A DNA stretch of 64,000 nucleotides from Novosphingobium sp. 28-62-57 (GTDB lineage Bacteria > Pseudomonadota > Alphaproteobacteria > Sphingomonadales > Sphingomonadaceae). The stretch covers positions 62,001 through 126,000 of the forward strand of contig NCGO01000001.1 of assembly GCA_002256985.1 (NCBI GenBank). The letters run 5' to 3'. The translations under genes and the position numbers were made by a program. Below are positions 17,180-26,341 of this stretch, piece after piece; position 1 is the stretch's first letter, and every line of letters starts with the position of its first letter. Below the pieces are notes generated by a model that was not told the DNA's origin, searched no databases, and saw only the letters and a list, made by a program, of their open reading frames with translations.

Positions 17180-17497
17180 TTAGAATCTCAGCTGGAGCGC
17201 GATGGCTTCCCCCTCAACCAACCCCTCAGCCTTGCGGACGGCGGCCTTGATGGGAACGATCCAGCCCTGTTCCTTGCTGGGAAAGGCCGAAGTGCGCCAC
17301 ACAGTCTCGCCCACTTGCACGCCCAGCTTCACCGATCCCCAGCCCGCGCGCCGGCCGGTTTCGAGGCGGTGCATCAGCGCGGTGGCAGACAGCGCCTCGC
17401 CCACCGCGCCATCAATCGTGACAAAGAACCAGTCGCCACTCGTCCCGCCTGTCCAGCGCCAGAGTGTGGTGGTCAGGTCATAGGCACCATCGCTCAT
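17180..17497 (-). CDS. DUF1905 family protein
   Basis: A 105-residue soluble protein with the DUF1905 pattern: LWRWTGGTSGDWFFVTID near the N terminus, GRRAGWGSVKLGVQVGETVWRTSAFP, and WIVPIKAAVRKAEGL. The family forms a small beta-barrel of unknown function and is often associated with YdeI-like domains. Its ATG overlaps the stop of the upstream cyclophilin gene (ATGA at 17494-17497). Confidence 0.88.
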   Translation of the reverse strand: MSDGAYDLTTTLWRWTGGTSGDWFFVTIDGAVGEALSATALMHRLETGRRAGWGSVKLGVQVGETVWRTSAFPSKEQGWIVPIKAAVRKAEGLVEGEAIALQLRF

Positions 17498-18435
17498 TTG
17501 CGGCGGCGGATGGGCACCGGCACGTTGCAGATGTCCACGCCGCCTGCGGGCTGGATGTAGAAGACATCGCGGCGATTGGCGCGGGCATCGGCATACCGGG
17601 CGAAGCTTTTGCTTTGCGTGCCGAGATATTCGAACGCGGGCAGATCGGGCACATCGGTGCCGTTGCGAATGGCGCGGATTGGCGTGCGTTCGGGCGCGGT
17701 CTTATAAAAGCCCAGATCGCCAGTGCCACGCGGCAGAGTGGAAAGGTGCTCCATCCCCTCGATCACCCGGCCGACGACCGCAATGTTGCGATCAAGCTGG
17801 CGCGGGGCGTGCCCGATGACGGCGTAGAGTTCCGCGCCTGAGCCAGTGTCGGGCGGTTCGTTCCGGCCCACGCCGACGGTGCCATAGCAGTGGATGGGCC
17901 AAGCGCTGCCAAAATGCCCAGCGACAGGGAATCCGCCGTGGAACATTGTCGTTGCAGCATAAGGATCACGGCTTGTCTTGGCCTCAATCTCGAAGCCTAT
18001 GACGTCGTCTACGCCGCCATCGTTGCCGTAAAAGTTGGCGGAGACGTATTCCGATTGCGGGACTTCAATCAGGGCTGCGGGAAGCGGCTTGGCCTTCGCC
18101 TTGTCCTCACCATCGGGATCGCCCCACTGCACCACGTAATTGTCCTGCGCGCGGTTGATCGATGTGCCATCCCACCAATGCGCGGCGGCCAGCTTGCGGA
18201 TATTGCCGATCCACCCTTGGGAAAACGGCGCGGGCAAAAGCTGGATCACGACGCGACGCGGGCGTCCTGCAGCATCGGGCGCAAGGTCCATCACCAACAG
18301 TTCGGTAGCCGCGATGGGCAGCCAGTCGACCGCAGGGGCGGTGGCCACGATCTCGGCCGGAGCGAGAGCCTTGGCAGGCAGCGTGACAGGTTCGGGCGAG
18401 GCCGCAACAGCGGCGAGGAGAGCGAGCAGCGACAT
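17494..18435 (-). CDS. Exported cyclophilin-type peptidylprolyl isomerase
   Basis: A 313-residue protein starting at ATG 18435 with a signal-like N terminus ([20 protein letters not shown]). The core is cyclophilin-like: [41 protein letters not shown], and [20 protein letters not shown], which aligns with the loop before the GxVxxGxxxL strand ([13 protein letters not shown]). Such enzymes assist folding of periplasmic proteins. The length is greater than classical cyclophilins (about 170) because of insertions and a C-terminal extension. An upstream in-frame ATG at 18507 would add residues before the signal and is disfavoured. Confidence 0.85.
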   Translation of the reverse strand: MSLLALLAAVAASPEPVTLPAKALAPAEIVATAPAVDWLPIAATELLVMDLAPDAAGRPRRVVIQLLPAPFSQGWIGNIRKLAAAHWWDGTSINRAQDNYVVQWGDPDGEDKAKAKPLPAALIEVPQSEYVSANFYGNDGGVDDVIGFEIEAKTSRDPYAATTMFHGGFPVAGHFGSAWPIHCYGTVGVGRNEPPDTGSGAELYAVIGHAPRQLDRNIAVVGRVIEGMEHLSTLPRGTGDLGFYKTAPERTPIRAIRNGTDVPDLPAFEYLGTQSKSFARYADARANRRDVFYIQPAGGVDICNVPVPIRRRK

Positions 18436-18512
18436 AAGTTCATCATTGCAGGAACCGACGCCTTGCGAAAGCCAAGACATGCGGCTAGGGGCGCTCTTCC
18501 AGAGCAAGATGC

Positions 18513-18603
18513 GGAGCGGTGGCCGAGTGGTCGAAGGCGCTCGCCTGGAAAGTGAGTATGGGCCAAAAGCTCATCGAGGGTTCGAATCCCTCCCGCTCCG
18601 CCA
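18513..18603 (+). tRNA. tRNA-Ser (anticodon GGA)
   Basis: A 91-base tRNA with encoded CCA. Acceptor arms are GGAGCGG (18513-18519) and CCGCTCC (18593-18599) with G discriminator and CCA at 18601-18603. The anticodon arm CTCGC-CTGGAAA-GTGAG gives GGA at 18547-18549. A long variable arm and the T-loop GGTTCGAATCC confirm a serine tRNA. The downstream 150 bases are AT-richer and lead into accessory genes, so the 3-prime end could be an integration site. Confidence 0.97.
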
Positions 18604-18748
18604 AATGCCATTGAGATTATGGCGTAAATTATTGGTCTTTGGAAAATGCCCCAAAAATGCCCTTAAAAAGGTGTGGGCCTGCGCAAGATTGCAATGAATG
18701 CCGCCAGCCATCGCGCGCGTAGTTTGTCGGGCTGCATTTCCACGCTCG

Positions 18749-19696
18749 CTATTGCTCTTCAAGAATAGCCAGGTTTTGATTGGCGAGTTTGCGAACTTCG
18801 GCACTTGCTCGTGCTTTTGAGGCTTCCAACCACATTTGGGCCTTGCGCAGATCGGCTGTGACGCCCTGACCGTTCATATAGGCGACGCCGACATTCAGCT
18901 TTGCGTCAGGCAGGCCCAGCTCGGCTGCCGCCAGATAGAGTTGAAACGCACGTCCCGGATCTTTGGTGACGCCGGTGCCGTATTCATAAGCCAAGCCCAG
19001 ATTGAACATCGCTTCGGGCTCGCCGAGATCACTTCCCTTCATGAACGCCGCATTGGCTTTCTGGTGGTCTTCGGGAAGCGCTCCGCCCGGGGAATAGAGC
19101 GTTCCGATCGTGGTGTAAGCGGCTGAGATTCCCTGCGCCGCCGCTTTTTCCGCCCAGGCAAGGGCAAGTTTGCCGTCAGCAGGTCCGCCAAGGCCGCGAG
19201 CATACATGCGGGCCAGATCCAGTTGAGCGCCAGCGTTGCCGGCTTGTGCGGCTCGCATCGTCCAGTAGCGCGCTGCGAAAAGATCCTGCGGGCCATCCTG
19301 GCCAAGAAAATGGGCGAGGCCAAGATGATGGGCGGCTTCACCGACGCCCAGCAACGCCGCCGGGCGGATCGAGGCGATAACGCCCGGCGCGGCGTCGTTT
19401 CGTGCGGCAATTCGGCGGTTTTCTCCGACGCCAAGGGCGATCAGGGCGGCAGTGGTCGCGCCGACCAGCACCAGCCCCAGCGCCGTCGCGGCAGTGGGAA
19501 GCATGCGGGCAGGGCGGGCGATCCGCTCCCGGAGCCACGGGATGCAGGGAGCGCCGATCAGCAGCATACCAATTCCCGTCAGCAGGGAGACAGCGCCCCA
19601 CTCCGGTGCCTTGAACGACAGCCACAGGAGGAACAGGCCAGTGGCCACGAGGATTGCCCCGGCTGCGAGCGCCAGGAACGACTTGATAGATGTCAT
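18749..19696 (-). CDS. Membrane protein with Sel1-like repeats
   Basis: A 315-residue protein starting at ATG 19696 (MTSIKSFLALAAGAILV). Two or three hydrophobic segments lie in the first 110 residues. A periplasmic or cytoplasmic solenoid of Sel1-like TPR repeats follows: GNAGAQLDLARMYARGLGG, GEPEAMFNLGLAYEYGTGV and GLPDAKLNVGVAYMNGQGV are near-canonical AxxxLGxxYxxGxGV units. Such repeats mediate protein binding. The function is unknown. It is read toward the tRNA. Confidence 0.85.
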   Translation of the reverse strand: MTSIKSFLALAAGAILVATGLFLLWLSFKAPEWGAVSLLTGIGMLLIGAPCIPWLRERIARPARMLPTAATALGLVLVGATTAALIALGVGENRRIAARNDAAPGVIASIRPAALLGVGEAAHHLGLAHFLGQDGPQDLFAARYWTMRAAQAGNAGAQLDLARMYARGLGGPADGKLALAWAEKAAAQGISAAYTTIGTLYSPGGALPEDHQKANAAFMKGSDLGEPEAMFNLGLAYEYGTGVTKDPGRAFQLYLAAAELGLPDAKLNVGVAYMNGQGVTADLRKAQMWLEASKARASAEVRKLANQNLAILEEQ

Positions 19697-19722
19697 TGCG
19701 GGTTTCCTTTGCAAGCGGTCAA

Positions 19723-19745
19723 CCTCCCGCCAATCAGACGGGAGG
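19723..19745 (-). terminator. Intergenic hairpin upstream of the Sel1-repeat gene
   Basis: CCTCCCG (19723-19729) pairs with CGGGAGG (19739-19745). It lies between the stop of the 132-residue secreted protein and the Sel1 gene start, where it could terminate or attenuate transcription. No T run is evident. Confidence 0.4.
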
Positions 19746-19762
19746 GGCACAGCGATTGGGGG

Positions 19763-20161
19763 TCAGCAGGTCAGCTTGATCACGAAGGCACCGTTCTTCA
19801 GGACGGTGCTCTGACGGCGCATCGGCAGCGAATAGCCATTCACGTTGCGGTTGTAGACGCCGTCCCAGGTCAGCAGGCCATTGGTGGATTCAGCGTAGTA
19901 GAAGATGTCATGGTCGGTGCGCTGCTTGAGGCGGATGCCATTGGCTTCCAGATAAGTGGAGGCATAGGCGGCAATCCGGAAATCGCCATGCGGGTGCCAG
20001 TTGCGCCAGCCATCGGCGTGATCGACCCACAGGCTGAGCGAGCGGTTGCAGAAGTTTTCGACCAGAATGGGCCGCAACATCTGGCTTTGCGCCATGGCCG
20101 GGGTGGCCGTTGCGACGGGGGACAGGGCAAGGGCTGCAAGGGCAAGCAGTTTGATCTTCAT
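19763..20161 (-). CDS. Small secreted protein, unknown (DUF1036-like features)
   Basis: A 132-residue exported protein with a signal peptide (KIKLLALAALALSPVATATPAMA) starting at ATG 20161. The mature part holds NFCNRSLSLWVDHADGW, WHPHGDFRIAAYA and DIFYYAEST, loosely like DUF1036 proteins (a C-N-x-S start, a GW, a closing YYA), and a C-terminal cysteine. The family link is weak and no function can be given. It lies in a run of three minus-strand accessory genes. Confidence 0.65.
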   Translation of the reverse strand: MKIKLLALAALALSPVATATPAMAQSQMLRPILVENFCNRSLSLWVDHADGWRNWHPHGDFRIAAYASTYLEANGIRLKQRTDHDIFYYAESTNGLLTWDGVYNRNVNGYSLPMRRQSTVLKNGAFVIKLTC

Positions 20162-20269
20162 CGGACGTCTCCAGGCAAGGCGCATCGCGCCGTTCAGGCG
20201 TGATCGCAGGACAAAGTGTTTGGTGGTGTGGATCGCGAGCGCTGGGTCAGCGCCCGAGCCAGCGGCCCG

Positions 20270-20599
20270 TCAGGGGCGGCTGAGCATCAGCAGGAACAGG
20301 CGGGTGTTGACGCTGAGGCAATTGCTGTAGCTGTCGGTGAGCCCGCAGCCGATGGCGGCGCAGCCGACCAGGACATTGACCCCGCGCTGCGTGCTGCCAG
20401 TAATGTTGTATTCATTGGCAGCCGTGGCGGCGCATCCTGCAAACACCAGCGCCGATCCGGGATTGCCGGAGCTGATATACCGCATCTCGGCATCGATCTG
20501 CGCCCGCAGGCTTTGCGCCGAAGCGGGCTGGGACAGGCCAACCAGCATCAGCGCTGCTGCGACGGTGCCGGTGGCGCGATTGAGAAACGTGGTGCGCAT
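20270..20599 (-). CDS. Small secreted hypothetical protein
   Basis: A 109-residue protein with a signal peptide (ATGTVAAALMLVGLSQPASAQ). The mature part has about five cysteines, including NVLVGCAAIGCGLTDSYSNC, suggesting disulfides in the periplasm. I do not recognise the family. A candidate ribosome-binding site (AAGGAGACC on the coding strand) precedes the ATG. It is upstream of the DUF1036-like gene on the same strand and may be co-transcribed. Confidence 0.65.
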   Translation of the reverse strand: MRTTFLNRATGTVAAALMLVGLSQPASAQSLRAQIDAEMRYISSGNPGSALVFAGCAATAANEYNITGSTQRGVNVLVGCAAIGCGLTDSYSNCLSVNTRLFLLMLSRP

Positions 20600-20843
20600 G
20601 ATCTGGTCTCCTTCCTGCGAGGGCTGCGAGGTGCAGCGCCGCTTGGTGAGACCGGTTTACGTGGGCAGGGGGGGGCGAAGTAGGTGGAAAGCTGGCAAAG
20701 TGGGTTAGCGAGGCCTATAAGACCTGATCGGGAATTAAGTTGAGTGGCATCGGCAGGTTAGCATGACGCCAACCCCAGTCATTGATTCAGCGGCTTTTAC
20801 GAAAATTTCCGGACGCGAATGACGTGGACCGTTACCACTCGGG

Positions 20844-23800
20844 TTAGGCGCACGGCGACCCATTTGAGGCAGTCGACTTTTCAATTCCATACACAGCGCG
20901 CTGGCTTACTGTCAAGCAACGGGTAAGCAAACTAGCACTAAAGTCTAGGAGTTCTTTGCCAGACGGAACATACAGTCTTCTGACAGCTCCTTGGCCGGAA
21001 GATATAATAATGAATCGTCCACTACGACTAAAATGCGCCTTCGGATACTCTCCTTGATTCTCAGCCAAGAGAACTGAAGTAGCCCGATCCTTGTCCATAA
21101 TCCATAAACGGACTGTCCCGTCGCCAGAAGTCGTTAGGATGCGTCGTCCATCTGGGCTAAACGCTGCACTTTGAATGACACCCATATGACCAACTAGATC
21201 GATTGGAATTGTCGGTTTCACCAAAAGATTCAAAACTTTAGCTGATATGCCTGACGTTGTAACAATATAATTCCCGTCATAACTTATGTCAAAATCATCT
21301 GTCTTTGCTCCATCATCAAAATTCTTAACTATCTTCAATTGCCGTCCGTGAACGTTCCATATCCTCACGGTCCCATCGCCATGCATTGTGAAGATTTTAT
21401 CATTTCCTGAATTAAATTTGATTCTTTCAGCCGTTCCAACGCCTTCTCCAAAGTCAATTGACTTAAAATTACTGCCGGTCAGCGACCATAGTCGAATACC
21501 GTATTCAGATGCCGCCGCGACCCGCTTTCCATCGAGGCTAACTGCGATTTGACTTACTGTACTATCGTAATTTCCAACGGTCTTTGAAAATATAACATTC
21601 TCATTTAATTTGTGAATCTTGACGACCCCACTATTTTCATAGGTTACGATATAAGATCCATCTGCACTAAACGAATTTAAAGCAAATTCCCCAGAAATTT
21701 TAACAAATGGAATACTGGTGGCAACAGATTGGTTTAATTTCCAAATATAGATCGATCCATCGTCAAATTCAGTTATCAGTTTACTTAAATCGCCACTAAA
21801 CGTCGCAGACGATATTCGATTACCTGATAATCCATAGATTATATCTCTGTATGTCAATTTTCCAGCATTTAATGTTATAATACGAACTGATCCATCTATA
21901 CGCCTCTCCAGAATATATTTCCCATTGGAGCTTATGGCCAAGTAACGTTCATGTTCGCTGTGAGAAGGTAGAATTTCAAATGCGCCTCCACTTCCATTAA
22001 TACGCCAAACACGAGCGCTTCTATCAGTTGATGTCGTAACCACATGCCGCCCATCACCACTAAATTCCGCACGCGTTATCATACCATTGTGCCCAGTAAG
22101 CAACATAGAGGATGTTCTATCCCCCGCCAATGTCCAAACACGAGCAGTCTGATCTGCTGACGTGGTTACTACCCGTTGACTATCTGGACTAAAACTAGCG
22201 CTTGTGACCATCTTTTCGTGCCCAACAAGCAAAATGGAAGACAAGCGCGCTTCGCTCAACATCCAAACTCGCGACGTCGCGTCACTGGATGTTGTCACAA
22301 CCTTACGTCCATCTGGGCTGAAGCTGGCGCTGGTTAGGGGACCGTCATGACCATTTAAAACTATCGGAAGACCATTATCGTCGCCTAATGGTATGATTTG
22401 AGCAGTTCTGTCATCAAAGACCGCGACTATATGGCGACTGTCGGGGCTAAACGAAATGCTGACGATTCCGCCTTGATGGCGATGTAAAATACGCGATGTA
22501 ACTTGGTTTCCAGAAATCAACCAAGCTCGGATCATTCCATCGTCAGAAGCTGTGATAGCATATTGACCATTAGGGCTAAACCCATAGCTCGACACAATAC
22601 CTTCATGGCCCGCATCCCCAGAAAATATAACATTGGCAGTAATTTTTCCATTATAAGTCCAGAATCTAATAGTTCCATAATCTGGAAAAACCGAGACAAA
22701 TTTCATTCCATCATTACTAAAATCAAAATCGGGAAGATAGTTGTTTTTGTCAATTAAACTCGATAATTTCAATATTTTCCCATCTAAACCCATAATTTCA
22801 AAATTTCCACCTTGATATGCAGTCATAATACTACGACGGTCTTGGCTTATCTTTCTGATAAAGGCATAACTACTAGATCCCGACAATTTTAAAGACGGCC
22901 TGCCTCTTCCAATATTTTCTCTGTACCAAACCGCTCCCCCTTCGAGCTGGGTTATCACATGATTGCTATCAAAACTAAATGTAGCATCACTTACTGCAGC
23001 TTCATCCGCGCCTCCGTGAAGTGTTGCAATCTCAAGATTTGCTAGCACTCCTCGAACCAATGCGCCTTGTGCCGCGCTAGTCCAGTTTGCTTCATCTCCT
23101 TGAACAAGTTGGGAGCGCGCTAGCAAAATTCCAGTCATCGCGTCGCCTCGATCAATTGCTTGTTCCGCTAATTGCGCAACGGCTCGTGATCGCTCTCCTC
23201 TAGCCATTGATGCTTGGTGGTCGGCTGCTGAAGCTTCGTAAACAGCCCATCCAGTCGTTCCTACGAGCGTCAGCGCGATAGCAGCGGCCGACGAATACCA
23301 AACAACCCGTTGCCGCTTGGCCCGTGAAACAGATGTATCGATGAAGGCCATCAGCGCGGCATTGCCTGCAACGTTCAGCACCAGTGGTCTGACGGCGGTC
23401 GCGTTGGCGATATCGCGCGGGCTGGTGAGCAGGCGGTCGCGCGGGCGATCTTCGGCATCCCATATGTTTGCTTTTTGCCGAAAGTCTTCGATCAGCAGGC
23501 GGTTCTGCTGAGAATCGTTGAGCAATTTCGCTGCTTGTTCCCAATGGCTGAACAGTGCCTCGTGGGCCACGCGGATTATGGCGGGGGCATCGGGTGTGGT
23601 GCCTTGTTCGGAGACCAGCACGCGGATGGTGGTGAGGGTGTCGATCAGGCGGCGGCCGGGGGTGTTCAGGGGCCATTGGTCGATTGGCGAAGGTCGCGCG
23701 GTTTCGCGGGTGCCGTCGGCTGAGGGGACGGCCAGGGCGTTGAGCAGGCCGGGCAATTCGGCTTGGGCCTTTGCATCGAGTGCCGCGTAGGCTTCTGCTG

Positions 23801-25370
23801 CCACGGTGCCGATCGCGCCTGCCAGGCCGCCCAGCTTTTCATAGGCGGCAAAGCCGAGCGTGCGGGGGAAGGTGGCGTTAGCGTTTGCGTTCGTTTCGGG
23901 CCGCTCCTGCGCGTCATAGAGCTTCTGCAAGGCAAAGCCGAGCAGCGGCAGGGCATCGTCGGTGGCCATCGCATCGGCCAGCAGGGTTTGTGCGAGCGAC
24001 ACCCCGTTGGCGCGCTGTTCGAATTGCAGGCCTGCAAGTTCGGCAGGCCGGGTGATGACTTGCGAGAAGGCATCGCGGCTCATGCGCGGCAGGTTGTACT
24101 GGCCATCGCCCTCGAACAGCGGGGTGAGGACGACCTGGCCTTCTTCATCGGCCAGCTCCAGATAACTGGCGTAGAATTCGCTGCGCAAGGTGCCGATGAC
24201 CCAGATGCCGCGGGCCTGCAGCGATTGCAGAAGGCGGGCGAAGCCAATGCGGGCCTGCGGCGTGAAGTTTAGGGTGAACAGCTCTTCGAACTGGTCGATG
24301 ACGAAAACGCTGCATTGGCCTGCTTCTGCAGCAAGGCATGCCGGAAGGTCCTGCAGCGAGGGTGCGCCTTCGGGAGCAGCCGCCAGCGCCATGCCCAGCT
24401 GCTTTTCATCGCGGACCTGCCATTGCGAGAGGATGCTTTGTGCCAGCCGCTGTTCATCAGCCGGTTCGTCACCCAACCCGGAGGCGGCATCGCGCGGGCG
24501 CCAGACGGCATATTGCAGGCCGGGCTTGCGCTTGATCAGCGCCGGAAGCACGCCTGCAAGGCAGAAGCTGCTTTTCCCCGCACCCGATGCGCCGATGACC
24601 AGCGCGCCTGGCCGCCCGGCGGCGGCGCGGGCCTCTAGTAGCGATGTCAGTGCTTCGACTTCGCGCTGCCGCCCAAAGAATACGCGGCTAAAGCGGGTGT
24701 CGAAGGCTTCCAGGGCGCGGAACGGAGAGAGGCTGCTGGGCCATGAGCCAAGGATTGGAACGCCCAAGGCATCGAGCGCTTCATCAATCCGGTCAACCGG
24801 GCACAGGATCAGGCCCAAACTGCGGCATTCGGCGCGCAGGTCATCGCCGATCTGCGCTTCGTCTGCGCGCGGGTAGAACAGGCGTGTGCCGACTTTTGGA
24901 CCGGAGGCCAGAGCGGCGCGGACTTTGACCGCCACAGCTTCGACCGAGCCGACATTGCCATCAGGATCGAGCAATCCGGTGGCCATGAAATCGCTGTCGG
25001 GCACGCCTTTGGGCAGGCTAGGTGCGCCCAGGTGCAGGTAAGCGACCAGTCCGAAGAGCAATTCGGCGCTGCGGCCGGTGACTTGCAGGCTTGGCGGGTC
25101 AATATCGATCCACAACCGCTGCACGGGTTGGTTGTGGTTGATTTCCCGGAACAGCAATTGCAGCGCGACAGTGCCCGCGCGCTTGGCCGACAAGCCCAAT
25201 TCGCCGTTGTGGACATTGTTGACCGGTGCCCGATCCACCTTGACCCGTTCCCGTTCAAGCACCGGAGGATCAAACGCCACGCGCAGGCCAAGAACCTTGC
25301 ACACCTCGCCGCCCGCAGGACCGGCCAGCAAGAGTGATGCGCAATAAGGCTGATGGGTCACAGGAGACAT
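20844..25370 (-). CDS. Lon-like protease domain - STAND NTPase - WD40 repeat protein
   Basis: A 1508-residue multidomain protein. Residues 20-205 match the Lon (S16) proteolytic fold: Ser101 in TGRSAELLF, ATG at 130-132, and Lys149 in VEAVAVKVRAAL. The Thr131-to-Lys149 spacing (18) equals that of E. coli Lon T704-K722. Residues 228-480 are a STAND-type NTPase: FFGRQREVEAL, Walker A GASGAGKS (260-267), Walker B SVFVIDQFEELF (354-365). VAHEALFSHW (601-610) is typical of the STAND winged-helix part. A single membrane helix lies near 689-711. About 15 WD40-like units follow (for example FSPDGRKVVTTSSDATSRVW), enough for two propellers. Family logic: sensing by WD40, NTP-driven oligomerisation, effector activation. 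The start abuts the upstream stop (TAA then ATG). Confidence 0.88.
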   Translation of the reverse strand: MSPVTHQPYCASLLLAGPAGGEVCKVLGLRVAFDPPVLERERVKVDRAPVNNVHNGELGLSAKRAGTVALQLLFREINHNQPVQRLWIDIDPPSLQVTGRSAELLFGLVAYLHLGAPSLPKGVPDSDFMATGLLDPDGNVGSVEAVAVKVRAALASGPKVGTRLFYPRADEAQIGDDLRAECRSLGLILCPVDRIDEALDALGVPILGSWPSSLSPFRALEAFDTRFSRVFFGRQREVEALTSLLEARAAAGRPGALVIGASGAGKSSFCLAGVLPALIKRKPGLQYAVWRPRDAASGLGDEPADEQRLAQSILSQWQVRDEKQLGMALAAAPEGAPSLQDLPACLAAEAGQCSVFVIDQFEELFTLNFTPQARIGFARLLQSLQARGIWVIGTLRSEFYASYLELADEEGQVVLTPLFEGDGQYNLPRMSRDAFSQVITRPAELAGLQFEQRANGVSLAQTLLADAMATDDALPLLGFALQKLYDAQERPETNANANATFPRTLGFAAYEKLGGLAGAIGTVAAEAYAALDAKAQAELPGLLNALAVPSADGTRETARPSPIDQWPLNTPGRRLIDTLTTIRVLVSEQGTTPDAPAIIRVAHEALFSHWEQAAKLLNDSQQNRLLIEDFRQKANIWDAEDRPRDRLLTSPRDIANATAVRPLVLNVAGNAALMAFIDTSVSRAKRQRVVWYSSAAAIALTLVGTTGWAVYEASAADHQASMARGERSRAVAQLAEQAIDRGDAMTGILLARSQLVQGDEANWTSAAQGALVRGVLANLEIATLHGGADEAAVSDATFSFDSNHVITQLEGGAVWYRENIGRGRPSLKLSGSSSYAFIRKISQDRRSIMTAYQGGNFEIMGLDGKILKLSSLIDKNNYLPDFDFSNDGMKFVSVFPDYGTIRFWTYNGKITANVIFSGDAGHEGIVSSYGFSPNGQYAITASDDGMIRAWLISGNQVTSRILHRHQGGIVSISFSPDSRHIVAVFDDRTAQIIPLGDDNGLPIVLNGHDGPLTSASFSPDGRKVVTTSSDATSRVWMLSEARLSSILLVGHEKMVTSASFSPDSQRVVTTSADQTARVWTLAGDRTSSMLLTGHNGMITRAEFSGDGRHVVTTSTDRSARVWRINGSGGAFEILPSHSEHERYLAISSNGKYILERRIDGSVRIITLNAGKLTYRDIIYGLSGNRISSATFSGDLSKLITEFDDGSIYIWKLNQSVATSIPFVKISGEFALNSFSADGSYIVTYENSGVVKIHKLNENVIFSKTVGNYDSTVSQIAVSLDGKRVAAASEYGIRLWSLTGSNFKSIDFGEGVGTAERIKFNSGNDKIFTMHGDGTVRIWNVHGRQLKIVKNFDDGAKTDDFDISYDGNYIVTTSGISAKVLNLLVKPTIPIDLVGHMGVIQSAAFSPDGRRILTTSGDGTVRLWIMDKDRATSVLLAENQGEYPKAHFSRSGRFIIISSGQGAVRRLYVPSGKELLDFSASLLTRCLTVSQRAVYGIEKSTASNGSPCA

Positions 25371-26276
25371 TTACTTCCCTTCATCCCATGAAATTGCAAG
25401 GCCCTGAATCGCAATTGGCGATGGCAGGATGATTTCAGCCTGACCGTCTTCATCCACCTCGCCCAGACTGATCACATCGCCGAGCACGCGCAAGCGGATG
25501 GTGCAGCCGCGGAAGGCCGGAATGGCCGCTTCGTTGACTCTGAACACGGCGAGCGTGACAGGGCCGCCATCGATGGGCGCCAAGGTGAGCGTCCACTGCG
25601 CGGGCGTGTTGCGGGGGTCTTCGAGGCTGACGGCTTGCAGATCATCCCCGCTCGATGCGGCGGCGAGGCGCACGAGTTCTACCCAGTTATCGTTGGCGGC
25701 TGGGGTTTGCGGAGCGGTCTGCGCGGCTGGCGCTAGCAACGTGCGCCAGGGGATCGGGGCATCGGCAAAGGCGGGCAGGCTGAGGGCAAAGGCATCGGCA
25801 TCATTGGCCCTGCATGCGGTTTCCCATGCCACAAGAGCATCAACATAGCCGGCAAGATCCGCAGGGCGGCTTTCCAGATCCACGCTGCCTGCATCGCCTG
25901 AGGTGGCCTGCAGGGCCGCCAGCACGGCCTGATCCGGCGCATTCATGCCCAGAATGGCCGCAAGGGGTGTCTCGCCCCATTCCACCAGCCGCACGTTCAG
26001 GTGAGGGGCGACATGCTGCAGGTGTTGCAGCAGGGCAATGTCGGCCATGTCGACAACGACAAGCAGGTTCCATGCGGCACCTTCTGCAGCCAACCCTTCG
26101 AGCCGGGCTGCGAGCTGCTCGCGCGGGACCAGTTCGATCATCTGACTGGTCAGCCGCCAATCCAGCAGCGAGGGTGTGCCGGTTTCGGTGCGCCAGAACT
26201 CGGAAATCGATTGGAATGCGGGGTCCGAACAGATCAGCCACTTGTCTAGGCGGGCGGTGGAAGGCGTGGTGGTCAT
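25371..26276 (-). CDS. Unknown protein, middle gene of the STAND operon
   Basis: A 301-residue protein starting at ATG 26276, chosen because AGAGG lies just upstream and the N-terminal extension to 26324 looks non-coding. It is acidic and soluble, with no signal peptide or membrane segment. The N-terminal half holds a Rossmann-like strand-helix stretch (AAWNLLVVVDMADIALLQHL, then LNVRLVEWGETPLAAILGM). The C-terminal third (about 210-300) is beta-rich (WTLTLAPIDGGPVTLAVFRV, IRLRVLGDVISLGEVDEDGQ). I do not recognise the family. Its stop directly abuts the ATG of the Lon-STAND-WD40 gene, so the two are translationally coupled and probably work together. Confidence 0.75.
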   Translation of the reverse strand: MTTTPSTARLDKWLICSDPAFQSISEFWRTETGTPSLLDWRLTSQMIELVPREQLAARLEGLAAEGAAWNLLVVVDMADIALLQHLQHVAPHLNVRLVEWGETPLAAILGMNAPDQAVLAALQATSGDAGSVDLESRPADLAGYVDALVAWETACRANDADAFALSLPAFADAPIPWRTLLAPAAQTAPQTPAANDNWVELVRLAAASSGDDLQAVSLEDPRNTPAQWTLTLAPIDGGPVTLAVFRVNEAAIPAFRGCTIRLRVLGDVISLGEVDEDGQAEIILPSPIAIQGLAISWDEGK

Positions 26277-26341
26277 AGCGAACCTCTGGTTTCGGGGGCC
26301 GCGATTGTGCGACCGGCACCCCATGGAGTGGCAGTGAATTC

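Noticed and set aside
18604-18748. Integrase remnant after tRNA-Ser
   Set aside because: The 145 bases hold only short frames and an imperfect AAAATGCCC repeat; no integrase motif could be read.
20844-23100. Repeated AT-rich pattern considered as a CRISPR or DNA tandem repeat array
   Set aside because: The periodicity is at protein level (WD40 units of variable length), with no conserved DNA repeat and spacer structure.
20844-25370. Assignment of the STAND protein to a described Avs type
   Set aside because: The described Avs proteins I know carry nuclease, protease of other folds or membrane effectors and TPR-like sensors; the Lon-like N terminus and WD40 sensor here do not fit, so I left it unnamed.
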